Shown: positions 7,280-17,981 of the stretch, one piece after another
Numbering within the stretch: position 1 is the stretch's first letter
Layout of the letters: each line of letters starts with the position of its first letter
Assembly (NCBI GenBank): GCA_031292755.1
Contig: JARLGM010000061.1
Location: 1 to 35,399, forward strand
Origin: Candidatus Sulfopaludibacter sp.
GTDB taxonomy: Bacteria > Acidobacteriota > Terriglobia > Bryobacterales > Bryobacteraceae
Length of the DNA stretch: 35,399 bases
Reading direction: 5' to 3'
The notes under the pieces: model-generated
What the model saw: only the letters and a program-made list of their open reading frames with translations
The model's database searches: none
What the model was told of the DNA's origin: nothing
Made by a program: the position numbers and the translations under genes

Positions 7280-8125
7280 TCATCGCCAGCGGAAAATCCC
7301 AAGCGGGAGCCGGAAAGCCCTGTCGATCGCCGCGATGTCGTCCGGCGGCAGGTTCCATCCAGCCCCGCCCGCGTTTTCGCGCGTGTGCTCCGGATCGCCC
7401 GCCTTGGGGATGGTGAAGGTCTGCGGCAGCCGTGTGAGGAAGTTGAGAATCACCTGGCGCACGGTGCGGCCGTTCCGTTCCGCCACCCCCGCCAGCACCC
7501 GTCCGCCCGCGGACTCCGGCCGCGGGAACGCGCGCCGTCCGAAAGGCGTGAACCCCACCAGCGCGATCTCCTGCAACTGGCAATAGGGGATCAGCTTGCG
7601 TTCGATGCCGCGCTCTTTCAGGTGGTACCGCACCTGGTTGGCCGCCAGCCGGTGATGGCGCAGCGCGGCTTGTGCCGCCTGCACCTGCGGCACATCGAAA
7701 TTGCTCACGCCGGTGAAGCGAATGCGCCCGTCGTCCATCAGTTTTTCCATGGCGCGCATGGTCTCGCCGATGGGGAAGCGGCTCTCCCAATGCAGCAGGT
7801 ACAAATCCAGGTAGCTGGTACCGAGGCGCCGCAGGCTCCGGTCGCACGCCTGCAACACGCCGTCGTAGCTGGCGTTACCCGGCAACACCTTACTCACCAG
7901 GAACACCTGGTCGCGCCGCCCCGCGATGGCCTGGCCCGTCAATTCCTCGGCCCGCCCGCTGCCATACATCTCGGCGGTATCGACGTGCGTGAGCCCCAGA
8001 TCCAGACCGGCACGCAGAGCCTCCACCGCGCGCAACTCGCCGGGTCGCGCGCCATCGATCTCCCAAGTACCCTGGCCGATCACCGGCACTTCCACACCTG
8101 TGAATCCGAATGGCCGTCGTGTCAC
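7280..8125 (-). CDS. Aldo/keto reductase
   Basis: An NAD(P)H-dependent cytoplasmic oxidoreductase with a TIM barrel. Numbered from the GTG at 8125 it is 281 residues. The catalytic tetrad is visible: Asp and Tyr in HVDTAEMYGSG, Lys in FLVSKV and His in YLLHWE. The family ends with the usual cofactor segment (TIPKAGDPEHTRENAG). I chose GTG 8125 because the protein then begins VTRRPFGFTGVEVPVIGQGTW, as family members do, with GAGGGA immediately before it. A longer frame from a TTG at 8185 would overlap the divergent gene's 5' region and has no family match. It converges with the DoxX-like gene across about 90 bases. Substrate unknown. Confidence 0.9.
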   Translation of the reverse strand: MTRRPFGFTGVEVPVIGQGTWEIDGARPGELRAVEALRAGLDLGLTHVDTAEMYGSGRAEELTGQAIAGRRDQVFLVSKVLPGNASYDGVLQACDRSLRRLGTSYLDLYLLHWESRFPIGETMRAMEKLMDDGRIRFTGVSNFDVPQVQAAQAALRHHRLAANQVRYHLKERGIERKLIPYCQLQEIALVGFTPFGRRAFPRPESAGGRVLAGVAERNGRTVRQVILNFLTRLPQTFTIPKAGDPEHTRENAGGAGWNLPPDDIAAIDRAFRLPLGIFRWR

Positions 8126-8191
8126 TCCCTCATTATGCCAACCGCACGGAAAAATCTGAGAGGAATCGCTTTCCCGCCCCACCAATCACAT

Positions 8192-11100
8192 ATGTCACGG
8201 TTTTGGCTGTGGCTGGCGTTGTGTGCGGGGCCGGCGTGCGCTGCTTTGCAGCCGACCACCACCACCCTCACTCTGGTCAGCGGGACTCCCGTCTACGGAG
8301 CGACTTTGAATTTTCGCGCCAAGGTGACCGCGCAACTCGGCAGCATCATTTTCACCGTGGACGGCGTTTCCCAAAATCCGATTCCCGTAGACGTCAACAG
8401 CGGTGCTACCCTGGCGGTCTCGTTGTTGCCGGGGAGTCACACCATCGGCGCCAGCTTTCCGGCCGGCGGCGTGTATCAATCCTCCGCCGCTACACCGCTG
8501 ACCGTCACGGTGGGGAAGGCTCCCACCATCATCGGCATGTCCGCCGGGCCAGCCCAGATCGGCCAGCCCGTGGTCATCACCGCGACCGTCTCCCTTACCG
8601 GAAACGGGACGGTCAACAGCGGCACGGTGGGCTTCGCGCCGGCGCCGGAGTGTGGGGCGGTGCCGGTCCAGTACGGAATCGCCAGGTGTACCATCACGTT
8701 CGGCGCCACCGGCTCGTTCTTTGTTTATGCCAGCTTCAGCGGCGACGACAACACCACGTCCAGTATGGGGAGCATGTCCCTGACAGTGACCAAAGCGGTG
8801 CCCGGCGTCTACCTGACCACCACGCCGCTCTCTCCCATCTGGGGATCGGCGGCCGGTGTCAACGTACTGGTGACCGGTGCGAATAGCCTGGCCGCGCCCA
8901 CAGGTTCGGTCACCTTTGCCTCGGGCGGCAAGACTCTGTCCACGCAGCCACTCAGCACCGATGGCCACGCCGCGCTCTCGGCAAACTGGGACGTGGGCTC
9001 ATTCGCCATCACGGCGGTATATAGCGGCGACTCCAACTACCTGGCCTCGCCGCCGGTCCCAACCACGCTCAATGTCGGCAAAGCGTCCACCCTGCTCACC
9101 GTCTCCTCAGACCCTGCCCAGATCGGCCAGCCGGTGACGTTGCGCGCATCGGTGGTACTCGCCGTGGGGACCGGACCCATCACCGGAACGGTGGATTTCG
9201 CCCTCGGGGGCAAGCCCGTGGCCGGCTGCACCGGCATCCCCGTAACGGGCGGTCTGGCGGTCTGCCAGGCCAGCGCCGCGCAGTTCGGTTCCCTCACCTT
9301 GAGCGCCAGTTTCAGCGGCGACGCCAACATCAAGCCCAGCACCGCCACAGCCGCTATCGCCGTCGGCAAAGCGGTGCCGGGGATCTATCTGGCGCAAACG
9401 CCCACCGCGCCGGTCTACGGCCAATCCGCCACGGTCAATTGCCTGCTTTTGGGCGCCACCGGCCTGCCCACGCCCACCGGCAACATTGTTTTTTCGAGTG
9501 GCGGCAAGACCCTGGCCACGCAACCGGTCGGAACCGACGGGCGCGCTTCGTGGAGTTCCACCTTGCCTGTCGGCGCCTCCACGATCGCCGCGGCTTATCC
9601 CGGCGATGACAGCTATCAAAGCCCGCAGCCGGCCAGCCTCACGGTCACTGTGGGCAAGGCGCCCACCACACTGGTGGTCTCGTCCGACCCCGCTCAGGTC
9701 GGCCAGCCCGTGATCCTGCGGGCGTCCGTCTCGCTGGCCCTGGGCTCCGGACCGGTCACCGGCACCGTGGATTTCACCATCGGCGGGAAGGCTGTTGCGG
9801 GATGCGCCGGCGTACCTCTTATAAACGGGGCAGCGTCGTGCCCGGCCAGTTTCCCGCAACTCGGCAGTATCACGCTGGCAGGCAGCTTCAGCGGCGACGC
9901 GAATACGCTGCCCGCCACCGCATCGGCCGCCACCACGGTAAGTAAGGCCGTACCCGGCATGTATCTGGCACAGTCGCCGGCTGCGCCGGTGTTCGGTCAA
10001 CAGGTGGCGGTGGATTGTCTGCTGTTGGGCGCAGCCGGGCTACCCACACCCTCGGGCATCGTGAGTTTTTCGGATGGCGGACGGTTCATCGCCGGCCAGA
10101 CCATCGGGGCCGACGGCCATGCGCCGGTGACCACCACGCTCGCGCCGGGCACCCACACCATTACCGCTTCCTACAACGGCGACACGAACTATCTGGCTGC
10201 CTCCCCCACTCCGCTACTGGTGGTTGTCGCGCAAGCGGCCACCACTACCTCTTTGACCGTCGTGACCGGTGGCCCCCTCACGGCGGTGGTGACCGTCACC
10301 GCACCCGGCGCCGGATCGCCCACCGGCACTGTGCAGTTCCGCAGCGGCACAACTCTCATCGGTACGGCTCCGCTCGCCGCGAAAGGGTCCGGCTTCAGCG
10401 CCGTACTGGCAACGTCGAATGCCACGGGCAGCATCACCGCCTCTTACCTGGGCGACGCCAACTTCGCGCCCAGCAGTTCCAGCGCGGTGACGGTGAGCGC
10501 CACCCAGTCGATCGTCACCGTGGCCAGCGATCGCAATCCGTCCAGTGCCGGCCAGCCGGTCACTTTTACCACGGTGGTGTCCATCTCCCCGCAGGCCACT
10601 GCCGGGTCGCCCACCGGCTCGGTTTCGCTGTCCTCCGATGGCGCCGATGTGGGTTCGGCGGCGCTTTCGAACGGCCAGGCGGTGATCCACGCAACGCTCG
10701 CCGCGGGCACCCACGCCATCACCGCCCGCTATTCCGGCGACCCGTCGTATCCCGCGGGCAGTGGAACTTATACCCAAACGGTCAGCGCCGCCGTCGCCGG
10801 CTTAACTCTGTCCAGCAGTTCGCCAATATCGGTAGTCGGGCAGCCGGTGACCCTGACGGTGGTCCTGCAGGTGCAATCCGGAACCGTGCAATTCACCGAG
10901 GGCGGCACGTCTCTCGGTTCCGCTTCAATTGCTGCCGGCGCCGCCAGTCTGCCGGTCAGTCTGCCGGCCGGAGTGCATACCATCACAGCGTCCTGGGCGG
11001 GCGACGCCAACTTTGCCGCCGGATCGGTGCAACTGGTTCAGACGGTCACCAAGGCGATTACGGCGGTCACCTTGGCGCTCTCCGGTGGATCGCTTCTCGC

Positions 11101-11929
11101 CACCGTCGGCGTCAGCGCGCCGGGCGCAGGGTCACCGGGCGGCACCGTGCGCTTCCTGGATGCGGCAAGCTCACAGGTGCTGAACACCGTCACCCTGGCG
11201 GGCTTGACGGCGTCCGCTCCCCTGCCCGCCGCCGCCGATTCCGTGGTCGCCATTTATTCGGGCGACGCCAACTTTTTCGGCGCGACCTCCGCCACGCTCC
11301 ACCTGCTGGCCGTCACTAACGCCGCATCGTACGCTTCCGGCGGCATCGCCGCGGATGAAATCGTGACGCTCTTCGGACCGAATCTGGCCGGCTCCACGAA
11401 AGTGAAGGCCACGGATAGTTCCGGCGCGGCCTTCAACGCACCGTTGTTCTACGTTTCGCCCACTCAGGCCAGCATCCTCATTCCGGCCGGACTTGGCCCG
11501 GGTCCCGCCACCGTGAGCATTATCACGCCGGCGCGCCCGCTGTCGGCCCTGGTCAATATCGGAGCCGTTGCGCCCGGCCTGTTCACTGCCGATGGCAGCG
11601 GGCAGGGTGCGCCCGCCGCCCAAGTGATTACCCTGAAGCCGGACGGCACGCCGAGCGATCCGGTGCTCGCCACGGCACCGATTGACCTGAATTCCGGCGC
11701 CGTGTACCTGGTCCTCTACGGCACCGGGCTCCGTCACTCCGCCGCGCTGCCGGTGTGCACCGTCGCCGGGCAGCCCGCACAGGTGCTCTACGCAGGCGCG
11801 CAAGGTGCCATGGCCGGACTCGACCAGGTGAACATTCTCGTTCCGGCCAGTTTGAAATCCGGCACCGCGACCTTGAACCTGACCGTCGATGGCAACCCGG
11901 CGAACCCGGTCACCCTGTCGATTCGCTGA
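8192..11929 (+). CDS. Secreted Ig-like repeat protein with Solibacter C-terminal domain
   Basis: A 1245-residue exported protein. The start is ATG 8192, which gives a clean signal peptide (MSRFWLWLALCAGPACA); the open frame extends further left but only opposite the aldo/keto reductase. About eleven Ig-like modules of the bacterial Big_3_5 type follow, each ending in patterns such as ITAVYSGDSNY or LSASFSGDAN. Modules alternate between two types. One begins KAVPG-x-YL; the other begins KA-x-T...SSDPAQ and carries a Cys pair, perhaps a disulphide. Five consecutive modules have exactly 96 codons. From about residue 1045 (VTNAASYASGGIAADEIVTL) to the end lies a TIGR03437-type domain, known from Solibacter and relatives. 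The role is probably cell-surface adhesion or structure (inference). Confidence 0.88.
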   Translation: MSRFWLWLALCAGPACAALQPTTTTLTLVSGTPVYGATLNFRAKVTAQLGSIIFTVDGVSQNPIPVDVNSGATLAVSLLPGSHTIGASFPAGGVYQSSAATPLTVTVGKAPTIIGMSAGPAQIGQPVVITATVSLTGNGTVNSGTVGFAPAPECGAVPVQYGIARCTITFGATGSFFVYASFSGDDNTTSSMGSMSLTVTKAVPGVYLTTTPLSPIWGSAAGVNVLVTGANSLAAPTGSVTFASGGKTLSTQPLSTDGHAALSANWDVGSFAITAVYSGDSNYLASPPVPTTLNVGKASTLLTVSSDPAQIGQPVTLRASVVLAVGTGPITGTVDFALGGKPVAGCTGIPVTGGLAVCQASAAQFGSLTLSASFSGDANIKPSTATAAIAVGKAVPGIYLAQTPTAPVYGQSATVNCLLLGATGLPTPTGNIVFSSGGKTLATQPVGTDGRASWSSTLPVGASTIAAAYPGDDSYQSPQPASLTVTVGKAPTTLVVSSDPAQVGQPVILRASVSLALGSGPVTGTVDFTIGGKAVAGCAGVPLINGAASCPASFPQLGSITLAGSFSGDANTLPATASAATTVSKAVPGMYLAQSPAAPVFGQQVAVDCLLLGAAGLPTPSGIVSFSDGGRFIAGQTIGADGHAPVTTTLAPGTHTITASYNGDTNYLAASPTPLLVVVAQAATTTSLTVVTGGPLTAVVTVTAPGAGSPTGTVQFRSGTTLIGTAPLAAKGSGFSAVLATSNATGSITASYLGDANFAPSSSSAVTVSATQSIVTVASDRNPSSAGQPVTFTTVVSISPQATAGSPTGSVSLSSDGADVGSAALSNGQAVIHATLAAGTHAITARYSGDPSYPAGSGTYTQTVSAAVAGLTLSSSSPISVVGQPVTLTVVLQVQSGTVQFTEGGTSLGSASIAAGAASLPVSLPAGVHTITASWAGDANFAAGSVQLVQTVTKAITAVTLALSGGSLLATVGVSAPGAGSPGGTVRFLDAASSQVLNTVTLAGLTASAPLPAAADSVVAIYSGDANFFGATSATLHLLAVTNAASYASGGIAADEIVTLFGPNLAGSTKVKATDSSGAAFNAPLFYVSPTQASILIPAGLGPGPATVSIITPARPLSALVNIGAVAPGLFTADGSGQGAPAAQVITLKPDGTPSDPVLATAPIDLNSGAVYLVLYGTGLRHSAALPVCTVAGQPAQVLYAGAQGAMAGLDQVNILVPASLKSGTATLNLTVDGNPANPVTLSIR
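8792..10231 (+). repeat. Five in-frame 288-bp Ig modules
   Basis: Module boundaries, taken at the conserved Lys/Gln-Ala junction, fall at 8792, 9080, 9368, 9656, 9944 and 10232. These are five steps of exactly 288 bases (96 codons). Types alternate A-B-A-B-A, so the higher-order unit is 576 bases. Nucleotide identity is partial, meaning the copies are old or purifying selection keeps length fixed. Confidence 0.75.
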
Positions 11930-11945
11930 ATCCGGCCGGATGGCA

Positions 11946-11951
11946 TACAAT
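11946..11951 (+). promoter_or_regulatory. -10-like box close to start codon of gluconolactonase-like gene
   Basis: TACAAT ends 10 nt before the ATG at 11962, in the short gap after the Ig-repeat gene. No Shine-Dalgarno is seen. The arrangement suggests separate, leaderless transcription. Confidence 0.4.
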
Positions 11952-11961
11952 AGCCCGTGAC

Positions 11962-12981
11962 ATGAACAGGCGAGGATTCCTCACTGCCGCGGCCGCACTC
12001 GCGCCGGCCGCCCTGGGACAGACACAGCGCGACTGGAGCGGCAAAGAGCCCATCCGCTACTCCGATCCCGACATCGTCCCGCTGGATAAGAAATTCGACA
12101 AATACAAAATCAATAACACCCACATTGAGCGCGTGTGGACCGGCGCTTTGTGGGCCGAAGGGCCGGCCTGGAGCGGCACGGGACGGTACCTGGTGTGGAG
12201 CGATATCCCCAACAACCGCCAAATGCGCTGGATGGAAGAAGACGGGCACGTCAGCATCTTTCGCGCCTCCGATTACAGCAACGGCAATACCTTCGATTAC
12301 GAAGGCCGCCAGATCTGCTGCCAGCACGCCCTGCGCCGGGTCTGCCGGTTCGAGCCCAACGGCACCGTCACCACCATCGCCGACAAGTTCAACGGCAAGC
12401 CGCTCAATTCGCCCAATGATGTGGTGGTGCATCCCGACGGCGCCATCTGGTTCACCGACCCTCCCTATGGCATTCTCGGAAACTACGAGGGCTTCCAGGC
12501 AAAGCAGGAGTTGAAAGAAGCCGTGTACCGCGTCGATCCCAAGACCGCCAAAATCGACAAAGTCACCGACGAACTGGACAAGCCCAACGGCATCTGCTTT
12601 TCCCCCGACTATAAGAAGGTATACATCTGCGATACCGGGGCGCCCCAGGACATCCAGGTTTTCGACCTCGCCGATGGCAAGACGCTCCGCAACAAACGCC
12701 AGTTCACGAATATGAATATTCCCGGCATGGGCAACGGCATGGCCGACGGCATACGGGCGGACGTGGACGGCAATATCTGGGCCGGCGCCGGGTGGGTGGG
12801 CGCGGGCTACGACGGGGTCCACATCTTCTCGCCCGATGGCCACCGCATCGGCCAGATCCGGCTGCCCGAGACCTGCGCCAATCTCTGTTTCGGAGGCAGC
12901 AAGCGCAACCGCCTGTTCATGGCCGCCAGCCAGTCGTTGTACGCCGTTTACGTGGGCACACGCGGCGCGCACATCACCTAG
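11962..12981 (+). CDS. Tat-exported SMP-30/gluconolactonase-like protein
   Basis: A 339-residue six-bladed beta-propeller lactonase. The N-terminus MNRRGFLTAAAALAPAALGQ has a twin-arginine motif (RRGFL) and Ala-rich hydrophobic core, so export of the folded protein by Tat is likely. Family metal-binding positions can be placed: Glu in WAEGPAW, Asn in LNSPNDVVVHPDG, and the Asp region after KPNGICFSPDYKKVYICDTG. Members hydrolyse sugar lactones or related esters with a divalent metal; the substrate here is unknown. The start at ATG 11962 is favoured by the signal peptide. The stop overlaps by eight bases the 3' end of the converging minus-strand gene. Confidence 0.88.
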   Translation: MNRRGFLTAAAALAPAALGQTQRDWSGKEPIRYSDPDIVPLDKKFDKYKINNTHIERVWTGALWAEGPAWSGTGRYLVWSDIPNNRQMRWMEEDGHVSIFRASDYSNGNTFDYEGRQICCQHALRRVCRFEPNGTVTTIADKFNGKPLNSPNDVVVHPDGAIWFTDPPYGILGNYEGFQAKQELKEAVYRVDPKTAKIDKVTDELDKPNGICFSPDYKKVYICDTGAPQDIQVFDLADGKTLRNKRQFTNMNIPGMGNGMADGIRADVDGNIWAGAGWVGAGYDGVHIFSPDGHRIGQIRLPETCANLCFGGSKRNRLFMAASQSLYAVYVGTRGAHIT

Positions 12982-14545
12982 GGATGCGCAGATCCAGCGA
13001 CGTGGTTTCGCCGGCGCGCAGCTCGACCCGCACTGCCTGGCCCGTCATGCTCTCCTCAAACTCCAGGAAGCGGATGCGCGCGGAGCGGTCCGCCGGAAAA
13101 GCCAGCGCGTAATAGTCTCCGGGCCGTGCCGAGGCGATCTGGTAGCGATCGTTGGCATCGCACTGCGCCGTGAGAACCGACTGCGGCCAGCGCAGCGCAG
13201 GGTCCCGCGGCGCCAGCATCACTTCGCCACCGCCGCAGCTCTCCACGCTGCCGCGCACCGTGCCTCCGTTCGTCTTGTAGGTCAAAGTGAGCGGGAGCGC
13301 GCCCGAAGCGATCTCCACATCCGGCGCGGCCAGCACCGATTCTGCCAGGCGCACTTCGGCCAGGTAATAGCCCGGCACCGGCGTATTGAGGCCGTCGAAG
13401 CGGTAGATGCCCGGGTAGAAGTACGGCATGGCGAAATTGCCGCCGGCATCCGGCCACCCGGGCGGCGCCGCCTCCGACATCCGCCCGTGAGCGAAAGCGC
13501 GCAGCCGCAGCATGGGCGGTTTGGGCGACGGCCGGCCCTGTACGGCTTCCATGATGACCCGGCCGCGCACGGTCACCTGCGCGGCCAGGCGCAGCTTCAG
13601 TCCTTCCAGTTCACGGCCGGTCACCAGCACCCACGTGGCGGCACGCAGTTTGGTGTCGCCGCGTTCCACGTCCGAAGAAACGCGCCAGAGTCCGTCGGCG
13701 ACGGCCGGGAATTCGAAGGTACCGTCGGCTTTGGTTTGCGCGCGAACCACCGGGGTGAAGAAGTCTTCGCCCACGGCGACGGGGACTTTCGCGGCCGGGG
13801 TCCCATCGGGATTGAGGACGATCCCGCGCACGGAATGCGTAGGGACGGCAACCAGCTTCAACTCGATATCGGTTTGCCAGACGCCCGGCCGCCCTACAAT
13901 CTTCTGCGCGGCGGCCTCATCCGCCACTCCCGGATAATAGGTCCGCACCCACGCCCGCGCCTGCCCGGTATCGGGGTCGGGATCGGGCGGCTTCCAACCG
14001 GACGGCGGCACCGCGCTCAGCACGGACAGATCGCCGGGAAATTGCATTTCGGAGAACTTTCCGTCCTTATCGGTGTCCTGGCTCCCCATCAGATTGCCGG
14101 TCTCGAAATCCACGCGCGCGTGGGGCACAGGTTGGCCGCGGCCGTCCACCACCCGGCCGCTCAATCCGCCCAGGGGAATCATTCGGGCTGCCAGTTTTAC
14201 CGGGCTGCCCCGCTCCGGCACTTGAATCTTCGGCAGCGCGGGCACGTCGCGCTTGGGGGCCATGGCCTCGTCGATATGATTGGCGGCGCGGTAACGGGCC
14301 GTGTAGGTTCCGGCCTTTACGTCTTCCATGAGGAACCGGCCCTGCCGGTCCGTGGTAGCCGAATACGAGGCGGTTCCTGCGATTTGCGTGATTATGTCGT
14401 CTCCTGGCGACTCCGAGAGGCGCACGAGTTCGACTTTCACGCCGGGAATGCCGTTGCCGGTGAGGGAGTCGACGACGGTGCCTTCCACGGACTGAGCGGC
14501 AGCACCGCCAGCCCAGAGGATCAGGACACAGACAGCCGTGCGCAT
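12974..14545 (-). CDS. Secreted protein with carboxypeptidase-regulatory-like (Cna-B) domains
   Basis: A 523-residue protein starting at ATG 14545, with signal peptide MRTAVCVLILWAGGAAAQS. Several beta-sandwich modules of the carboxypeptidase regulatory-like type are seen: VEGTVVDSLTGNGIPGVKVEL then TDRQGRFLMEDVKAGTY; LSGRVVDGRGQPVPHARVDF then TDKDGKFSEMQFPG; VRGIVLNPDGTPAAKVPVAV then TKADGTFEFPAV. No enzyme motif was found. Such proteins are abundant in Solibacter-type acidobacteria and probably act in the periplasm or at the surface. No Shine-Dalgarno is clear. The tail overlaps the lactonase stop. Confidence 0.8.
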   Translation of the reverse strand: MRTAVCVLILWAGGAAAQSVEGTVVDSLTGNGIPGVKVELVRLSESPGDDIITQIAGTASYSATTDRQGRFLMEDVKAGTYTARYRAANHIDEAMAPKRDVPALPKIQVPERGSPVKLAARMIPLGGLSGRVVDGRGQPVPHARVDFETGNLMGSQDTDKDGKFSEMQFPGDLSVLSAVPPSGWKPPDPDPDTGQARAWVRTYYPGVADEAAAQKIVGRPGVWQTDIELKLVAVPTHSVRGIVLNPDGTPAAKVPVAVGEDFFTPVVRAQTKADGTFEFPAVADGLWRVSSDVERGDTKLRAATWVLVTGRELEGLKLRLAAQVTVRGRVIMEAVQGRPSPKPPMLRLRAFAHGRMSEAAPPGWPDAGGNFAMPYFYPGIYRFDGLNTPVPGYYLAEVRLAESVLAAPDVEIASGALPLTLTYKTNGGTVRGSVESCGGGEVMLAPRDPALRWPQSVLTAQCDANDRYQIASARPGDYYALAFPADRSARIRFLEFEESMTGQAVRVELRAGETTSLDLRIPR

Positions 14546-14623
14546 GATCAAGGGGCGAAGGGCCGCAGGCGGGGGTTACGGGACGACACGGTAGATTTCT
14601 ATCCAAAACACGCTAATAAATAC

Positions 14624-14652
14624 TTGACAAGTAGACGCGCATATTTTATGAT
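14624..14652 (+). promoter_or_regulatory. Near-consensus sigma-70 promoter of hsp20
   Basis: TTGACA at 14624-14629, a 17-bp AT-rich spacer, then TATGAT at 14647-14652. Eleven of twelve positions match the bacterial housekeeping consensus at ideal spacing, by far the best promoter in the window. A transcript would start near 14660 and carry about a 50-base leader. No heat-shock sigma-32 or CIRCE element was recognised. Confidence 0.8.
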
Positions 14653-14663
14653 TGAACACAGAT

Positions 14664-14677
14664 GAGGCCGAGGCCTC
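14664..14677 (+). promoter_or_regulatory. Inverted repeat in hsp20 leader
   Basis: GAGGCC, two bases, then GGCCTC form a perfect 6-bp inverted repeat just after the expected start of transcription. The two-base loop is too tight for a stable hairpin, so a protein-binding operator is more plausible. Confidence 0.35.
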
Positions 14678-14710
14678 TCAACAAATCCAGCAAAAGGAGC
14701 TTACCAAACC

Positions 14711-15133
14711 ATGTCACTTAGCCATTTCGATCCCTTGACCAACCTCCGCGTTTTCGAGGATGCCTTCACCCGCTTCCTCAATGAGCCCCAAACCAACCGG
14801 CCGTGGTCTCCCGCGGTCGATATCTATGAGACCGAGAACGAACTGGTGCTGAAAGCCGACCTGCCGGACGTCGATCAGAAAGACATCGACGTGCGCGTCG
14901 AAAATCAGACGCTGACCATCGCCGGCCAGCGCAAATTTGAAAAGCAGGAAGCGGGCAAAGGTTTCCATCGCATCGAGCGCAGCTACGGCGATTTCGTGCG
15001 TAGTTTTGCCGTCCCTAACTCCTTCAATACCGAGGAGATAGCGGCGCAGTACAAGAACGGCGTACTGACCGTGACGCTGCCCAAAAAGGAAGCCGCCAAG
15101 CCGCGCCAGATCAAAATCGAAGTCAACGCTTAA
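14711..15133 (+). CDS. Small heat-shock protein, Hsp20/alpha-crystallin family
   Basis: A 140-residue ATP-independent holdase chaperone of the cytoplasm. The alpha-crystallin domain covers about residues 33-125, with WSPAVDIYETENELVLKAD at its start, the conserved LPDV-KDIDVRVENQTLTI segment, and the terminal ..YKNGVLTVTLPKKE element (A-x-x-x-GVL motif). The C-terminal tail is short (about 15 residues, PRQIKIEVNA) and holds an I-x-I motif (IKIEV) used in oligomer formation. Length is usual for the family. Shine-Dalgarno GGAG ends 11 bases before the ATG. The next gene is clpB, the disaggregase that takes substrates from Hsp20, so the pair forms a disaggregation module. Confidence 0.95.
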   Translation: MSLSHFDPLTNLRVFEDAFTRFLNEPQTNRPWSPAVDIYETENELVLKADLPDVDQKDIDVRVENQTLTIAGQRKFEKQEAGKGFHRIERSYGDFVRSFAVPNSFNTEEIAAQYKNGVLTVTLPKKEAAKPRQIKIEVNA

Positions 15134-15184
15134 TGCATCGAATAAGATAGAAGTGCGGAAGGCACTGAAGCTGCACGGAAAAAA

Positions 15185-15216
15185 GGGCAGGCCGGACCCG
15201 CGGGGGTGGCCTGCCC
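15185..15216 (+). terminator. Hairpin between hsp20 and clpB
   Basis: GGGCAGGCC (15185-15193) and GGCCTGCCC (15208-15216) form a perfect 9-bp GC-rich stem with a 14-base loop. An A-rich run precedes it and GTTTGG follows. The T-run is short, so it may act as a partial terminator or attenuator that makes hsp20 mRNA more abundant than clpB mRNA, or protect the hsp20 3' end. Confidence 0.6.
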
Positions 15217-15244
15217 GTTTGGTATTGGAAAATAAGGCAAACCC

Positions 15245-17875
<2,631 letters not shown>

Positions 17876-17880
17876 AGAAA

Positions 17881-17958
17881 TTGGCCGCAGATGAACGCAG
17901 ATAAACGCAGATGAACACAAATTCTTATCTGCGTTCATCCGCGTTTATCTGCGGCCAA
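17881..17958. repeat. Long stem-loop built from CGCAGATRAA decamers
   Basis: Arms 17881-17912 and 17927-17958 are inverted copies that pair at 28 of 32 positions, with a 14-base loop. Each arm begins TTGGCC and then consists of tandem 10-bp units of the form CGCAGATGAA or CGCAGATAAA. It fills the gap between clpB and htpX. Similar 'cgcagataaacgcagat' repeats occur between genes in many bacterial genomes (from memory), so this is probably a dispersed palindromic element. It may end clpB transcripts, although no T-run follows. Confidence 0.8.
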
Positions 17959-17981
17959 TACGGCTTTTCCTGAGGTGAGTG

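Noticed and set aside
7385-8191. Leftward extension of the Ig-repeat frame to 7385
   Set aside because: This part is the reverse strand of the aldo/keto reductase, and a clean signal peptide starts at ATG 8192.
17881-17958. CRISPR-like array
   Set aside because: The repeated units are only 10 bp, contiguous and inverted; there are no spacers and no cas genes.
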